From Parachitinimonas caeni (lineage in GTDB: Bacteria; Pseudomonadota; Gammaproteobacteria; Burkholderiales; Chitinimonadaceae), in the NCBI RefSeq assembly GCF_030129945.1, contig NZ_JARRAF010000009.1, positions 1 through 64,000 of the forward strand: DNA of 64,000 nt. Direction: 5' to 3'. Shown one piece after another: positions 17,186 through 27,576 of the stretch. A model generated the notes under the pieces. It was not told the origin of the DNA. It ran no database searches and saw only the letters and a list, made by a program, of their open reading frames with translations. Within the stretch, counting starts at the first letter, position 1, and each line of letters starts with the position of its first letter. Both the position numbers and the translations under genes were made by a program.

Positions 17186-18259
17186 TCAGAATGTGCTGAG
17201 TCGGCGCAACAGCCATTCCACTGGTCCCTGACGGAATCTCCGGCGCCAGAGTGAGGCAAATACTACCGCTCCCACGCAGAACGCCAGCGCGCTGCCTATG
17301 GCAATGGACGCAGAATGACTGGTGATCAGCCCCATTGCTTCCAGTGCCGACATCCCGATCAAGACATGCGCAAGATACAGCGTCAGGGCAAGCTGGCCGG
17401 TATGAATCAGTGGTTTGAGCCATGCGCTGTCGGCGAAGCGCTCGGCGATGGCGACACAGCTGACGATGATCGCAATGGCGCTGGCTGCCGCCGAAATGAA
17501 GTAGAACGGCTGTGGCGGCATGGGTGTGGTTGAAAACAGAAAATCCGCCAACTCGCGCGGTTGACCGAGCTCGCCCATTAGCCAGCGACAGCCCAGGGCC
17601 AGACTTTCGGTAAGCGCACAGACCAGAAGGCTGGTAGTCAACAGGACGCGCCGCTTTTCTGGCAACAGCCAGGCGGGGCGACCAAGCACCATGCCGATCA
17701 GCAGAAAGCCTATCCACGGAAATACCGGGTGGAAGCCATTGAAAAACAGATTTCGGACAAAACCGGTGACCGACCAGAACCCGCGATAGCTGAGGGCTTG
17801 CCAGTCCCAGCCGCTGCCGTAGTCCAGCAGGGTATGCAGCAGCGGCACCAGGGCTACCACCACACACGCCAGGGCGAGCAGGATGCGTGACGGTGTGGCC
17901 AGCAGCATCGCGCCGACACAAAGGTATACGCCGTAGTAGTGCAGGATGTCGGCAGGCCAGATCTCGATGTAGGCAAGCCCGCCCACCAATAGCCAGAGTG
18001 CCCGCCAAAGCAAGCGCGAGCGTGCCTGCTGCAAGGATTGTTCGGAGGCGCCATCGCCGCCGGCTGACAGGCTGATGCCGACGCCAGCGAGTGTCACAAA
18101 CATCGCAGCGGCGCGCCCATCCACCAGATCAAACAGCGACCACCATCCGCCATCCGGCTGATGATCCGTGTGCATGACGGTTTTGAAGTTGACGATGACC
18201 ATGCCGAAAATGGCTAGCGCCCTGGCAAGGTCAAATCCTGCAATTCGTTGTCGGGACAT
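17186..18259 (-). CDS. DUF418/DUF1624-like integral membrane protein
   Basis: A 357-residue polytopic inner-membrane protein with about ten hydrophobic helices. It opens with RIAGFDLARALAIFGMVIVNF, the start pattern of the heparan-alpha-glucosaminide acetyltransferase-like/DUF418 membrane acyltransferase group. FPWIGFLLIGMVLGRP and a late GQLALTLYLAHV also fit. The transferred group and acceptor are unknown. Start at 18259 is supported by GGGAGG 9 bases upstream; an earlier in-frame start at 18316 adds an unlikely basic extension. Function is by family resemblance only. Confidence 0.75.
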   Translation of the reverse strand: MSRQRIAGFDLARALAIFGMVIVNFKTVMHTDHQPDGGWWSLFDLVDGRAAAMFVTLAGVGISLSAGGDGASEQSLQQARSRLLWRALWLLVGGLAYIEIWPADILHYYGVYLCVGAMLLATPSRILLALACVVVALVPLLHTLLDYGSGWDWQALSYRGFWSVTGFVRNLFFNGFHPVFPWIGFLLIGMVLGRPAWLLPEKRRVLLTTSLLVCALTESLALGCRWLMGELGQPRELADFLFSTTPMPPQPFYFISAAASAIAIIVSCVAIAERFADSAWLKPLIHTGQLALTLYLAHVLIGMSALEAMGLITSHSASIAIGSALAFCVGAVVFASLWRRRFRQGPVEWLLRRLSTF

Positions 18260-18433
18260 GGACAGGTCCTCCCGCTGGCGGGCGATGCGCCGACTGGCAC
18301 CATCGTCCCGCCTCAAGCGTTGTATTTGTTTTAAATTTGGGTGCAGCGAGGCCGTGGCAATGCCTGGGGATTCGGGAAATGCCGGCCAGCCTTTACTTCA
18401 AATCGGGCACGGGTTCAACAGAGCCGGGATGTC

Positions 18434-19003
18434 TCAGGCGTGGGCGCGCAGGAAGTTATCCAGCATCTGGTGCCCGTGCTCGGTCAGGATCGACTCCGGG
18501 TGGAACTGTACGCCCTCGATGGGCAGCGACTTGTGCCGAACGCCCATGATCTCCCCGTCTTCCGTCCAGGCCGTTACTTCGAGGCAATCCGGGCAGGTTT
18601 CCTTTTCGATGACCAAAGAGTGGTAGCGGGTGGCGGTAAAGGGGATCGGCAGATCTTTGAAGACGCCGACCGATTTGTGCTGGATCGGCGAGGTCTTGCC
18701 GTGCATCAATTGCTTGGCGTGGATGATCTTGCCGCCAAATGCCTGGCCGATCGACTGATGGCCAAGGCATACGCCCAGAATCGGGATCTTGCCGGCAAAG
18801 TGTTCAATGGCTGCAACCGAAATGCCGGCCTCGGATGGCGAGCACGGTCCGGGTGAAATCACCAGATATTTCGGCGCCAGCGCCGCGATTTGCTCCAGTG
18901 AAATTTCATCGTTGCGATATACCTGCACCGCTTGCCCCAACTCGCCGAAGTACTGCACGAGGTTGTAGGTGAAGGAATCGTAGTTATCAATCATCAGTAA
19001 CAT
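18434..19003 (-). CDS. pabA: Anthranilate/aminodeoxychorismate synthase glutamine amidotransferase
   Basis: A 189-residue class I glutamine amidotransferase. It releases ammonia from glutamine for anthranilate (tryptophan) or aminodeoxychorismate (folate) synthesis. [29 protein letters not shown] and GVCLGHQ (nucleophile C79) are diagnostic; H168 and E170 in FHPES complete the triad. TrpG and PabA cannot be told apart by sequence, and many betaproteobacteria use one protein for both. No trpE, trpD or pabB is adjacent on the sequence shown. The 3' end lies next to a weak dispersed-repeat-like sequence (18412-18424). Confidence 0.9.
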   Translation of the reverse strand: MLLMIDNYDSFTYNLVQYFGELGQAVQVYRNDEISLEQIAALAPKYLVISPGPCSPSEAGISVAAIEHFAGKIPILGVCLGHQSIGQAFGGKIIHAKQLMHGKTSPIQHKSVGVFKDLPIPFTATRYHSLVIEKETCPDCLEVTAWTEDGEIMGVRHKSLPIEGVQFHPESILTEHGHQMLDNFLRAHA

Positions 19004-19617
19004 GGGTCACCCTGGTCTGGCCAATCGTTATATCAATAGATAAGTATTGGCACGGCTGTGCGTTGGCTCGGTTGCGCCGGGTCATCTCTTGGGACGGGCG
19101 TGGCCGGAAAGTTACGTCAGCGGTGCCGGTGCGGTTGCCGCCAGCCGTGGTGGCTGGTGCGGCGATCCGCCAGAAAACGAAGAGCGCGGCAGATTGCCGG
19201 CATCGCAGCCATTATGCCGTTCAGGCTGGCGATTTGGCGACCGGATTCGCGGTCTGTGGCCGGCGCGGAGGGTTGTGAGCCGGGCTTCGAGCGAGTGTGC
19301 TGAGACTGAGGAATTGGCCACTTTAAATGCGAATCAATTTCAGCAAAGCGAATGATTTAATTGTTCTACTGTTTGATGCAAACAGGTGGTGATTGTTCTG
19401 ATCGCAGCACCTTAAATTGAATGCCTGAAAAATATCATTTGATTGTTTGATTGCATTCAATGCGAACTTGACTGTTAGTGGGTATTTTTTCGGGACAAGT
19501 GCGCTGAATCAATTTGCCAGACAATACATCACAACCGAGAAATAGGGCGATAAATGCTGCCATGACGGTGTGCGTCATGTCTGAGAAAAACAGTGATTGC
19601 TGCCAGATTATCTCGAT

Positions 19618-19824
19618 TTACCGGCGATTGCAGTGATATTGAATCGTGCTAAATAGATGGCCTGGGCCGGCACAGGTTTTGGTTTTTTCCTGAGTGAGCG
19701 GCCACGATGCCGGTAATGGTGATCCAACCAGGGCAATGACCACGCCGCCGCAGATTGCCAGAAAAAGCGCGGAGATCAATGCCAGATCCTTGGCGTAGTC
19801 GATAATGTCGAAAGAGTCGATCAT
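19618..19824 (-). CDS. Possible small membrane protein
   Basis: A 68-residue frame starting MIDSFDIIDYAKDLALISAL with one strong hydrophobic helix (residues 11-30) followed by a short hydrophilic tail. AGGGAAA stands about 12 bases before the ATG, a weak ribosome site. It lies alone in an AT-rich intergenic region. Whether it is expressed is unclear. Confidence 0.3.
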   Translation of the reverse strand: MIDSFDIIDYAKDLALISALFLAICGGVVIALVGSPLPASWPLTQEKTKTCAGPGHLFSTIQYHCNRR

Positions 19825-20334
19825 ATAGTGGGTTTCCCTGATATGGCCGGTCGGCGCGCGCGGTGGCAGATCCGGAGGGTAATGAGAATTGAATGCCCCG
19901 AAATTGCAGCAGGCCGGATACGAGTTTAACGGCAAAAATATCGACCCTGAATTCGGGTCAACACCAATCGAAAAATGTCAGCTGTGCAGCCTTTGCACGG
20001 CTTTGCGTGAATATTGAAAATTTACGCTTGACCAAATCTATTGCAAATGAAGTTGTACTGAAATCTGCCAAGCTGTAACAGTGTTTTCTTCTGAAATGGT
20101 AGATTTGTAAGAATTAGAATCAACTAATCTATTTAGTAGATCAGTCAAATATTTTGCTGATGATAGCGCTTGATCTACATAAAGCCAAGGAGCGTTATCG
20201 CGGGCTGTGCAGCGCGAGCGCAAAAAGATGGGTGAGGCGCAACGGCGCCCGTCGCGAGCCGTGCGTAGGTAAGCGAGGAGGGGGGTAGAACCGGGCTGGA
20301 AGAGTGGTCAACCGCAAGGGGGGTGACGGGTGAG

Positions 20335-20361
20335 GAGCGTGCGCATTGGCGGCGCACGCTC
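20335..20361. terminator. GC hairpin downstream of solute-binding protein gene
   Basis: GAGCGTGCG and CGCACGCTC form a perfect 9-bp stem with a 9-base loop, 9 bases beyond the stop of the gene at 20370-21089. No T-run follows, so it may be a weak or Rho-assisted terminator, or an mRNA-stabilising hairpin. Confidence 0.5.
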
Positions 20362-20369
20362 GATGGGGC

Positions 20370-21089
20370 TTACTGGTACTTCTTCATCACGCCGTCATAG
20401 CGGCCATCTGCCCGCATTTTCTTCAAGGCGGCATTAAAGGCATCGCGTAACGCGGCATCGCGAAACGCTACCTTGTAAGGCGTGGGGGGAAAGATCTCGT
20501 GGTAGGTCACCGCCTGGCCCACATCCATGCCTTCTTTCTTGGTGTCGGCGTTGTAGTACTTGAAAATATTGCGGTCGCCGACCACCAGATCGACCCGGCC
20601 CGAATACAGCAGCATGTTCTGTTTGACCTGTTGGGCGTGTTCGGCATAAGCCTTATTGCCCTCTGCCATTTTCTTGAATTTGTCACCCAGATAAAGCGTG
20701 GCGTTCTGGAAGGCAGCCACCGAATGTTTGCCCAGATCTTCCACACTACTGATCTTGAAGTTGTTCTTGGCCAGGCTGATGGCGAAGTTCTGGTAGCTGA
20801 TATGGGAGTCGGAATACGAGGCCTTGATGCCGGTACTCTCATTGACCGTTATGGCGGCATCGACCTCGCCGTCCTGCATGGCGACGGGCACCCTGGCAAA
20901 CGGCAGGTAGACCGGCTTCATGGTGTGGCCGGCTTCGGCCAGGCATTGCGCCACGATGTCGAGTTCCATCCCGGCGTTCTTCTCTTGAATCACATACGGC
21001 GGCAATGATAGTCCGACAGCGACTTTGATCTCTTTGGCCAGTGCTGGGGCGGCAAACAGGGCAGCGACAAGCAGGGGCAAGGCTTTCAT
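20370..21089 (-). CDS. Periplasmic solute-binding protein, amino-acid (SBP_bac_3) type
   Basis: A 239-residue periplasmic protein of the family that binds polar amino acids for ABC importers. Signal peptide MKALPLLVAALFAAPALA cut before KEIKVAV. The LSLPPYVIQEKNAGMELDI, FARVPVAMQDGEVDAAI and late ALKKMRADGRYDGVMKKY segments are typical. No permease or ATPase gene is adjacent, so it may be an orphan that serves another transporter or a sensor. Start codon chosen at the signal peptide; GGAGAAG stands upstream. A hairpin lies just downstream. Confidence 0.85.
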   Translation of the reverse strand: MKALPLLVAALFAAPALAKEIKVAVGLSLPPYVIQEKNAGMELDIVAQCLAEAGHTMKPVYLPFARVPVAMQDGEVDAAITVNESTGIKASYSDSHISYQNFAISLAKNNFKISSVEDLGKHSVAAFQNATLYLGDKFKKMAEGNKAYAEHAQQVKQNMLLYSGRVDLVVGDRNIFKYYNADTKKEGMDVGQAVTYHEIFPPTPYKVAFRDAALRDAFNAALKKMRADGRYDGVMKKYQ

Positions 21090-21198
21090 GGCAGGCTTCT
21101 CCGATGGGAAGAGGATTCACCCTAGTGATATAGCCCTTTGTCCGGCAGAAGGTGGGCGCCAGTGCGGTTGGCCGATAAACGGTGCCGAAGAGACCGCC

Positions 21199-21747
21199 TC
21201 AGCCGTGAGCCTGCCGGCGTTTCATCTCCCGCCCCATGGCTTCAAACTGTTTGCCGATTTCCCCGCGAATGACAGTAGCGGTGAGGAAGTCGGGAATCCA
21301 GCGGTCGGGCACGATGCGGGCGTGGTAACGGATGTGGGCAGTGGCCGCGCTTTCGGCGTCGATCCGCGATTCGCTGTCGAGCGATTTGACGTCGCCTTCA
21401 ATCATTTTCGAAATGATCAGGCTCTTGGGGGCGAGTTCGATGTCGCGCACGGACCGGAATGGGAACGCAAGGATACCGTAGCGGGCGGTGCCGGTTTGCT
21501 CAATCCGGAGGTGGTTGTCGCGCCGGGACAGGATTTTGCTGCTTTCCAGATTGGGCATGAACTCGTGCATATGTTCGAAGTCGGTGAGCACGGCCCAGGC
21601 GCCGTCAACATTCACGGGCACCAGATAGTCCACATCGACAATCAGCGTCGGGCCATCGAAGCGGGCTTCGACTTTGGGGCTGGTGTCTTTATCGGTGGCG
21701 AGTACGGTGGTGCTGGCAATCAGGGTGGCAAGCAGCAGGCGGCGCAT
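21199..21747 (-). CDS. SRPBCC (START-like) family secreted protein
   Basis: A 182-residue protein with an N-terminal signal peptide (MRRLLLATLIASTTVLA). Its remainder has the SRPBCC/polyketide-cyclase-like pattern of a ligand-binding barrel: VDVDYLVPVNVDGAWAVLTDFEHMHEFMPNL near the start of the mature part and a terminal amphipathic helix (EIGKQFEAMGREMKRRQ). The ligand is unknown. GAGGAC stands right before the ATG; a longer frame to 21807 only overlaps nudC. It starts 7 bases after the nudC stop, so the two genes probably form one operon. Confidence 0.75.
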   Translation of the reverse strand: MRRLLLATLIASTTVLATDKDTSPKVEARFDGPTLIVDVDYLVPVNVDGAWAVLTDFEHMHEFMPNLESSKILSRRDNHLRIEQTGTARYGILAFPFRSVRDIELAPKSLIISKMIEGDVKSLDSESRIDAESAATAHIRYHARIVPDRWIPDFLTATVIRGEIGKQFEAMGREMKRRQAHG

Positions 21748-21754
21748 GAGGTCC

Positions 21755-22591
21755 TCAGGCTGGTTCGGGGTTGTCGGATTGGCGCAGGCGGGCGATGGTT
21801 GCAGCAATCAGCCGGCCGGAGATGCTGAATGGCGGGGGGAGCTCCGGCAGGGCGTCGATATCAAACCAGCGCGCATCCTCGATTTCGCCGGGCTGCGGTG
21901 TGATGTCGCCACTATCGTATTCGGCGGTGAAAGCCAGCATCAGGGAGTGGGGGAATGGCCAGGGCTGGCTGCCAAAATAGCGCAGCTGTTTGATCTTCAA
22001 GCCGACTTCTTCCTGCACCTCGCGTGCCACACACTGCTCCAGCGACTCACCCGGCTCGACAAAACCCGCCAGCGCACTGTAGCGGCCTGGCGGGAAGTTC
22101 GGCGAGCGCGCCAGTAATAGCTCACGCCCGCGTACCACCAGTGCCATCATGGCCGGTGAAATGCGTGGATAGGCCGACTGCCCGCAGGCCATGCAGACGC
22201 GGCAGTATTCATGCGGTTTGCGCTCGGTCGGATGGCCGCAGGCGCCGCAAAAACGATGGCTACGATCCCATTCCACCACCTGGGCAGCGCGGCCTGCCGC
22301 AGCGGCCAGCTCGGGTGGCAGCCCCATCATGCCTTGACGCAGCGGAACGGCTTGCCAGCTGTCCGGCGGCGCTTCGGTCAGCGCCAGCGCCAGACAGTCA
22401 AACTCGCCAAGTCGGCCAATGTAATGGGCATGGGCATCGTCACTGCCGGGCAGGCGTTGCTGGGGCACGCTGGTCGGCCCGTCGCCCAGGATGAGCCGGC
22501 CTTGCCAGAAGTGAAACCAGAAGGTTATGCCAGTCAGCTCGGCGGGACGTTGCGAAGCGGGAGTGAAGTTGAAGTCGGGTTCGTTGGGCAT
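21755..22591 (-). CDS. nudC: NAD(+) diphosphatase NudC
   Basis: A 278-residue zinc-containing Nudix hydrolase that cleaves NADH/NAD+ to NMN(H) and AMP, and in E. coli removes NAD caps from RNA. Zinc ligands C115, C118, C133 and C136 are present. The Nudix box runs from GFVEPGESLEQ to REVQEEVG (about 176-197), and the NudC-specific SQPWPFPHS follows. Length is normal. It is followed by the START-like protein gene after 7 bases. The upstream region holds dispersed-repeat ends. Confidence 0.93.
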   Translation of the reverse strand: MPNEPDFNFTPASQRPAELTGITFWFHFWQGRLILGDGPTSVPQQRLPGSDDAHAHYIGRLGEFDCLALALTEAPPDSWQAVPLRQGMMGLPPELAAAAGRAAQVVEWDRSHRFCGACGHPTERKPHEYCRVCMACGQSAYPRISPAMMALVVRGRELLLARSPNFPPGRYSALAGFVEPGESLEQCVAREVQEEVGLKIKQLRYFGSQPWPFPHSLMLAFTAEYDSGDITPQPGEIEDARWFDIDALPELPPPFSISGRLIAATIARLRQSDNPEPA

Positions 22592-22671
22592 TGTATTTCC
22601 GGTTGCGCGGGGCCGGGCGTTGAGCCTGGCTATGGTGTGCAGTATAGGGGTTGTTGGGGCGGCCTACGTTT

Positions 22672-22699
22672 CCAGGCGCTATTGACGTTTTGTTTCCGG
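22672..22699 (+). repeat. Dispersed repeat end, 28 bp
   Basis: CCAGGCGCTATTGACG followed by TTTTGTTTCCGG; one of the copies closest to the family consensus, differing by one base in the core. Confidence 0.75.
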
Positions 22700-23040
22700 T
22701 GGCACGGGGCCGGGTTTTGGAGCAGGGCGATACCCGCAGAGAGTAAGCCGTAGCGGGTAAGAGGCTGAAGGCCCCGCCACTACGCACGGCTGGGTGAGTA
22801 AAGTGTAGCGAGCTGAATCAGCGAACCCCAACGGCGCCTGGTAACACTAAAGAGCGATTGATTGACCGATTGCCCCTCGCTTGGTTGCCCTTGGTGTACC
22901 CCATGGATTACAACGGAGAGTGGGGAAATCAATTCGTCTGCACCTTTCCACTGTGCAGTTCGGGTGCGGTTGCAGCGGTCTGTCAGGTTGAACAAGACAG
23001 TAGCCCATCGCACCGGATCATCGGGAAAGGCTGCGGCATG

Positions 23041-23060
23041 CTAGGCGCTGTTGACGTTTT
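23041..23060 (+). repeat. Dispersed repeat end, 20 bp
   Basis: CTAGGCGCTGTTGACGTTTT; after this the sequence departs from the longer consensus. It lies 115 bases upstream of the chemoreceptor start, in the likely promoter zone. Confidence 0.65.
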
Positions 23061-23155
23061 CATGCGAGCGATTGATTTTAAATTTGGAATATTTTATTCC
23101 ATTTAAAAATCAAATAGTTATTTAGAGATGTCAGCGGAGCCAAGGGGGTGCAACG

Positions 23156-24796
23156 ATGATAAGCATGCGCAACGGGTCGTTGCGGACCAAGCTGATGGCG
23201 ATGTTCATGCTCGCCAACCTTGTCACCGCCCTGATTTACACCGGGTATATCTACCATCTCAAGGTGCAAAGCGTCATGGCCGGCATTGACGGCAAGCTGT
23301 TTGGCGTGGCCTATGCCGTGCCGGATATGGTCGGCGAAGGTTATATCCAGCGTGGAAAAGCCCCCGAGTCGATTTCCGACAGCGAATACACCCGTATTGG
23401 CGAAAAGCTCGACAGCTACGCCAAAAAAGCCGGTATCGGCAGTCTTTATGTGTTGGGCACCCAGGGCAATCAGGCGGTGTATCTGGCAGATAGCTTCGAC
23501 GCCAAAGCCAAAGAGACGAAGCAGTACTCGCCTCATTTCACCCTGTATACCCAAGCGGCTGCCACCGCGCAGAAAGCATTTGCCGAAGGAGGCGAGCAGG
23601 TTGGGCAGTTCCGCGATGCGGTTGGAGAGCGCCGCGTTGCCATCGTCGCCCTGAAGACCACGCAGGGTTATGCCTATCTGGTGGGGGCCGATGTCTCGAC
23701 CGCCAGCCTTGGACGCGAGGCTCGGGCCGCCTTGTTGAGTGCGCTGGTATTGGGCCTGCTCGGTTTTGCGATTGGCGGGGTGATTGCCTATATCAGCTCG
23801 AATCTGGTGGTGAAAGCCGTCGAAGCGATGAGTCGCACGCTGACCGAGGTCGCCCGGACCCGCAACCTGACGGCCGAAGTCAAAATACGTTCGCAAGATG
23901 AAGTGGGCCGCATGGCGCAGGACTTCAATCAACTGATGGGAGAATTCCGGCTGGTGCTGGGTAATGCCAAGCTGGCGGCTGCCGACAACGCCGAGCTATC
24001 GAGACAGTTTCTGAGCGTGACCGATGATATCGGCAGCCGTATCGGGCTGAGCGCCGGGCAGCTGACTGAAGTGACCGAAAGTGCCGAGGGCATTGGCCAG
24101 ACCGCAGACCAGTCCGCCCAGCGTGCCAATGCGCTCAAGGCGGATATTCAGGAAGTGGAGGCCAGACTGCACGAGGCACGCGAGCAGATGGCTGCGATGT
24201 CGCACGAGATCGAGTCGGGGGCCAGCGCCAATCGCGAGTTGACGGGGGCTTATCAGACACTGAGCCAGGATGTTCGGCAGATCACGACCATCCTCGGCAC
24301 CATTTCGGCGATCAGCGAGCAGACCAACCTGCTGGCGCTCAATGCGGCCATTGAAGCGGCGCGGGCTGGCGAGTTGGGACGAGGGTTTGCCGTGGTGGCC
24401 GATGAGGTACGCAAGCTGGCCGGACAGACCCAGTCCACGCTCGGAGAAACCAATCAGTTTGTTGGCAAGATTCTGCAGACCATTGAACGCACGACTCGGC
24501 AGGTCGAGGCGCAGGCCAAGCAGATTGATGTGCTGGTCGGGGCTTCGGCGGCGGTGGACGACGCCATCAGCAGTACCAGTGACATGATGGCGCGTACCAG
24601 CGGCGTGGTGGGCGATACCGCGAGTGATGCCGAAGCCGTGCGGCAGGCTATCGACACCATCCGCGAGCGCCTGCAGGTTCTCAACGGCCTGATGCAGGAC
24701 ACCCGCCAGAAAGTGGCCGGCATCGGCAGCGATGCCCAGCAGCTGGGCGCCAATGCCATGACCTTGAATCAAAGCCTTTCTGGCTTTCAAACCTGA
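23156..24796 (+). CDS. Methyl-accepting chemotaxis protein
   Basis: A 546-residue chemoreceptor. TM1 is at about 12-30, a periplasmic domain of about 160 residues follows (single-Cache-like), TM2 is at about 192-215, then HAMP and the long helical signalling domain. The conserved hairpin tip is complete ([35 protein letters not shown], around 385-420, split here by description). It relays ligand binding to CheA/CheW and the flagellar motor. The ATG has a GGGGG stretch about 9 bases upstream. The ligand is unknown and no che genes are adjacent. Confidence 0.93.
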   Translation: MISMRNGSLRTKLMAMFMLANLVTALIYTGYIYHLKVQSVMAGIDGKLFGVAYAVPDMVGEGYIQRGKAPESISDSEYTRIGEKLDSYAKKAGIGSLYVLGTQGNQAVYLADSFDAKAKETKQYSPHFTLYTQAAATAQKAFAEGGEQVGQFRDAVGERRVAIVALKTTQGYAYLVGADVSTASLGREARAALLSALVLGLLGFAIGGVIAYISSNLVVKAVEAMSRTLTEVARTRNLTAEVKIRSQDEVGRMAQDFNQLMGEFRLVLGNAKLAAADNAELSRQFLSVTDDIGSRIGLSAGQLTEVTESAEGIGQTADQSAQRANALKADIQEVEARLHEAREQMAAMSHEIESGASANRELTGAYQTLSQDVRQITTILGTISAISEQTNLLALNAAIEAARAGELGRGFAVVADEVRKLAGQTQSTLGETNQFVGKILQTIERTTRQVEAQAKQIDVLVGASAAVDDAISSTSDMMARTSGVVGDTASDAEAVRQAIDTIRERLQVLNGLMQDTRQKVAGIGSDAQQLGANAMTLNQSLSGFQT

Positions 24797-24822
24797 GCGG
24801 CTTCAGCCTGCAAGGGGAGGGC

Positions 24823-27450
24823 CTAGGGCTGTGCCTTGGCCTGCTTGCGAAGCCGGGCTTGCAGGGCCTTGGTCTTGGCAAAGGCAAGTGCAGACTCGCC
24901 ATCCTGATTGACGATATCCAGCCTCGCCCCCTGGCTAACCATCCAGACTGCCGTTGCTTCGGCATCTTTGCGTGCTTGTTTGACCACCGCGTTGTCGTAG
25001 TGGTGCTTCTCATAAGCCAGCAATGCGCATAACGCGGTGTTGCCGGCGTGGTCTTGCTGGTTGAAATCGACAATGCCGTGTTCCACCAGATAATGAATAC
25101 AGTTGAAAGCGCCGCCTTCACAGGCTGCATGCAGCACGGTGCCGCCATCGCCACGGGTACTCTCCGGTTTGGCGCCGTGTTCCAGTAGACGGCGCAAGGC
25201 CGTCAGATTGTTGCAAAGTGCAGCGACCATCAGGGGGGAAAGCCCTTGGCGATGGCTGTTGTTCGGGTCAATTCCTTTGCGCAGCAACCAATCCAGTACC
25301 GGGTGATTTTCATCGACAATGGCGTCATATAGCGCCTGACTACATTGCCCATGACGTGCGCCCCGGCTTTCCAGCAAGGCATATAGCGCGGGGTGGCTGA
25401 TGAAATCGAGCGGCGTGCAGCCGTCCCGGTTGCGGAGGTTGATATCGGCACCGCAATCAAGCAGGCGCAGCAGCAGGCTTGACATTACCTCTGCTTGCGC
25501 AGCGTCTTCCTCCCTGTCAAAAACCGCGATGCGCACGGCTTTGTGCAAGGCGGACTCCTGATACAGCATTTCGATGGCATTCGGATCTGCCCCTTGCTCC
25601 AGCAGCATGCCTGCGAGCAGATGGAACTGGGGGAGCAGCGAGGGTTGGTCATCCTGACGGGCGTAACGACGCGCACTGTCCAGAACACGATGCAGTGCAG
25701 TTTCCTGGTCTTCCGCCGTGGCCGTGGCCGTGGCGGCATGGCGGACCACTGCTGGGGCTGCGAGGCGGGCGATCTCGATGACCGCGTCCAGTTTTGCGGC
25801 GTTGCTGATGTCGAATGTCAGTTCAAGCAGTTCCTTGCCCTGCGTTCGTTCATCTTTGCTGATACGGGCGGGTGTAGGGAGGGCGCTTGCCTCAGGGGGC
25901 GTGCCGGGAGTGGCCGGTTCTGCGACAGGGGGTGGGAAAGTGGGATCAACCACTGCCTGGCTGGCCCCCGGAAGCCTTGGTCGGTTCGCCTTGGCGGCCT
26001 CCAGCAGCAGCTTGCCAACTTCGGCGCACTTGGCTTGCGCCAGGGCGGACTGGCCATGCTGATTGGTGAGCCGGACATCTGCACCATGCTTCAGTAAAGC
26101 CTGTAAGGCGCCGAGTTGTGCCTGGCCGTGGGCGTGCTGCAGATCACTTTTTTCAATTCGGCCCGCGATGAAGTGCAGGGCGGTTTCGCCATACAGATTC
26201 TGTGCATTGATCTGTGCGCCGGCAGCGACCAGCAGATCAACGATGTCGGCGCTAGCCGCCTGGCCGAGCGGAAAGTACATGAAACGGTCACCATATTCCG
26301 TTTCCAGCCCGTCAGGCGAGGCGCCGTGGGCCAGCAGGAATTGCACCATTTCGATGTGGTTGCCATGACAGGCTTCGGTTAGTGCCGTGCTGTCGCAGCT
26401 ATCGTTGCTGGCGTTGACATCTGCCCCCTGCTCGACCAGATAACGGGCGATATCCTGATTGCCTTTGCTGATCGCCAAGAAAAGTGGCGTGCGGGTTTCG
26501 CGGATGATGAAGGTGGTATTGGTCTTGATATTGACCTTGGCCTTGTAGGCGATCAGCAGCTTGACCATTTCCAGCCCACCAGCCAATTGGCTGGCCCAAT
26601 GCAGCGGGCGGGCGTTGTAACGGTTACGCAGATTGGGATTGGCGCCCCTTTCCAGCAGAAAGCGCGCCAAGGCTAGGTGGTTGCGGCTGACGGCATAATG
26701 CAGCGCCGTGTTTTTATCCTTGCCGAGTTGATTGACGTCCTCGCCTTGTTCCACCAGCCAGCGCACGATGTCATCGGCGCCCTCGCGAACAAACAGCAAC
26801 AGACTGGTGTCGCCATTTTTCAGCGAGCGATTCAGAGGGATGTCTGGTGCCAGTGCATGCAGATGCTGAAGCATGACCAAGTGCCGGCAGAAGTCGATCG
26901 GCAGGTGGTCGTCGGCATTGGGGGTTTCCAATGACAGCCCGGTTTCCCTCAGCACGCGGTCAAACAAGGCGAGGTTGCCGGAACGAGCAGCCCGATGCAG
27001 GCAGCTGGTGCCGTCCTGATTGGCATAGTCCAGACTCAGTCCGAGTGTCGAGAAGGCGGCAATCAGCGCCTCATCGCCCGTTGCCAGCGCCACATCGTAA
27101 ATGCGAGTACCAATCTTGCTTTGGGCCAGCAGATTGGCGCCTTGCGCCATCAGCCAATGTGCCATTGGTAACTGCTCATTCACCAGCGCCCAAAATAGCG
27201 GGGTGCGACCAGCGATATCTGTTTGCTCTGGATTGAGCCCAAGTGTCAGCAGATAGCTGAATATCTCGCAGCTGTTAGCCGCTACCGCCTGATGCAGCGG
27301 CGGCGCGATCTTCTCTCCTTTCCAGTTGGGACCATGCAGATGATTGGACAGGTGATAAGGTTTGACGCTGGCAAAAAAGGCTTTGAGTGCCTCCACATCA
27401 CCACTCTGGATGATGCGGGACAGGGCTTCTGAGAAATGATGAAAGTTCAT
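24823..27450 (-). CDS. Large ankyrin-repeat protein
   Basis: An 875-residue protein made of two blocks of ankyrin repeats, roughly residues 45-480 and 590-860, joined by a Pro-rich linker (VVDPTFPPPVAEPATPGTPPEAS region). Well over a dozen repeats follow the TxLHxAxxxGxxxxVxxLLxxGADxNxxD pattern, e.g. KNTALHYAVSRNHLALARFL. No signal peptide or membrane segment is seen, so a cytosolic scaffold or a type-secreted effector are both possible. Start at ATG 27450; a TTG six codons earlier is the alternative, and neither has a clear ribosome site. Function unknown. Confidence 0.85.
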   Translation of the reverse strand: MNFHHFSEALSRIIQSGDVEALKAFFASVKPYHLSNHLHGPNWKGEKIAPPLHQAVAANSCEIFSYLLTLGLNPEQTDIAGRTPLFWALVNEQLPMAHWLMAQGANLLAQSKIGTRIYDVALATGDEALIAAFSTLGLSLDYANQDGTSCLHRAARSGNLALFDRVLRETGLSLETPNADDHLPIDFCRHLVMLQHLHALAPDIPLNRSLKNGDTSLLLFVREGADDIVRWLVEQGEDVNQLGKDKNTALHYAVSRNHLALARFLLERGANPNLRNRYNARPLHWASQLAGGLEMVKLLIAYKAKVNIKTNTTFIIRETRTPLFLAISKGNQDIARYLVEQGADVNASNDSCDSTALTEACHGNHIEMVQFLLAHGASPDGLETEYGDRFMYFPLGQAASADIVDLLVAAGAQINAQNLYGETALHFIAGRIEKSDLQHAHGQAQLGALQALLKHGADVRLTNQHGQSALAQAKCAEVGKLLLEAAKANRPRLPGASQAVVDPTFPPPVAEPATPGTPPEASALPTPARISKDERTQGKELLELTFDISNAAKLDAVIEIARLAAPAVVRHAATATATAEDQETALHRVLDSARRYARQDDQPSLLPQFHLLAGMLLEQGADPNAIEMLYQESALHKAVRIAVFDREEDAAQAEVMSSLLLRLLDCGADINLRNRDGCTPLDFISHPALYALLESRGARHGQCSQALYDAIVDENHPVLDWLLRKGIDPNNSHRQGLSPLMVAALCNNLTALRRLLEHGAKPESTRGDGGTVLHAACEGGAFNCIHYLVEHGIVDFNQQDHAGNTALCALLAYEKHHYDNAVVKQARKDAEATAVWMVSQGARLDIVNQDGESALAFAKTKALQARLRKQAKAQP

Positions 27451-27576
27451 GGTGAGCTGAGATGGCAATTGAAGCGGCGAGCCGTCATGTCAGCAGCCCT
27501 AGATGGTGTCACTGTAACAAATACACTGGCAATACGCAGACTGCGCTGACGCGACCTCTGAAGCGGCCTCAGTTGT

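Larger units (their letters stand above)
19004..20369. other. Long, partly AT-rich intergenic region
   Basis: About 1.37 kb. The part 19300-20170 is clearly AT-richer than the genes. The only possible gene is a small membrane protein (19618-19824). ATTGAATGC at 19416-19424 is mirrored by GCATTCAAT at 19453-19461, a 9-bp inverted repeat of unknown meaning. A hairpin lies at 20335-20361. No RNA gene was recognised. Confidence 0.5.
22592..23155. other. Intergenic region with two repeat ends
   Basis: About 560 bases between divergent nudC and the chemoreceptor gene. It contains repeat ends at 22672 and 23041 in the same orientation, and a 7-bp inverted repeat TACCCGC/GCGGGTA near 22730-22760. 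The AT-rich end (23060-23120) probably carries the chemoreceptor promoter. No gene is supported. Confidence 0.5.

Noticed and set aside
18412-18424. GTTCAACAGAGCC as a further repeat end downstream of pabA
   Set aside because: Only partial agreement (an extra T and no CCGGAAA part); kept as a weak hint only.
19047-19355. 102-residue plus-strand frame after pabA
   Set aside because: Several overlapping frames of equal length on both strands, Arg/Gly-rich translations and no start site.
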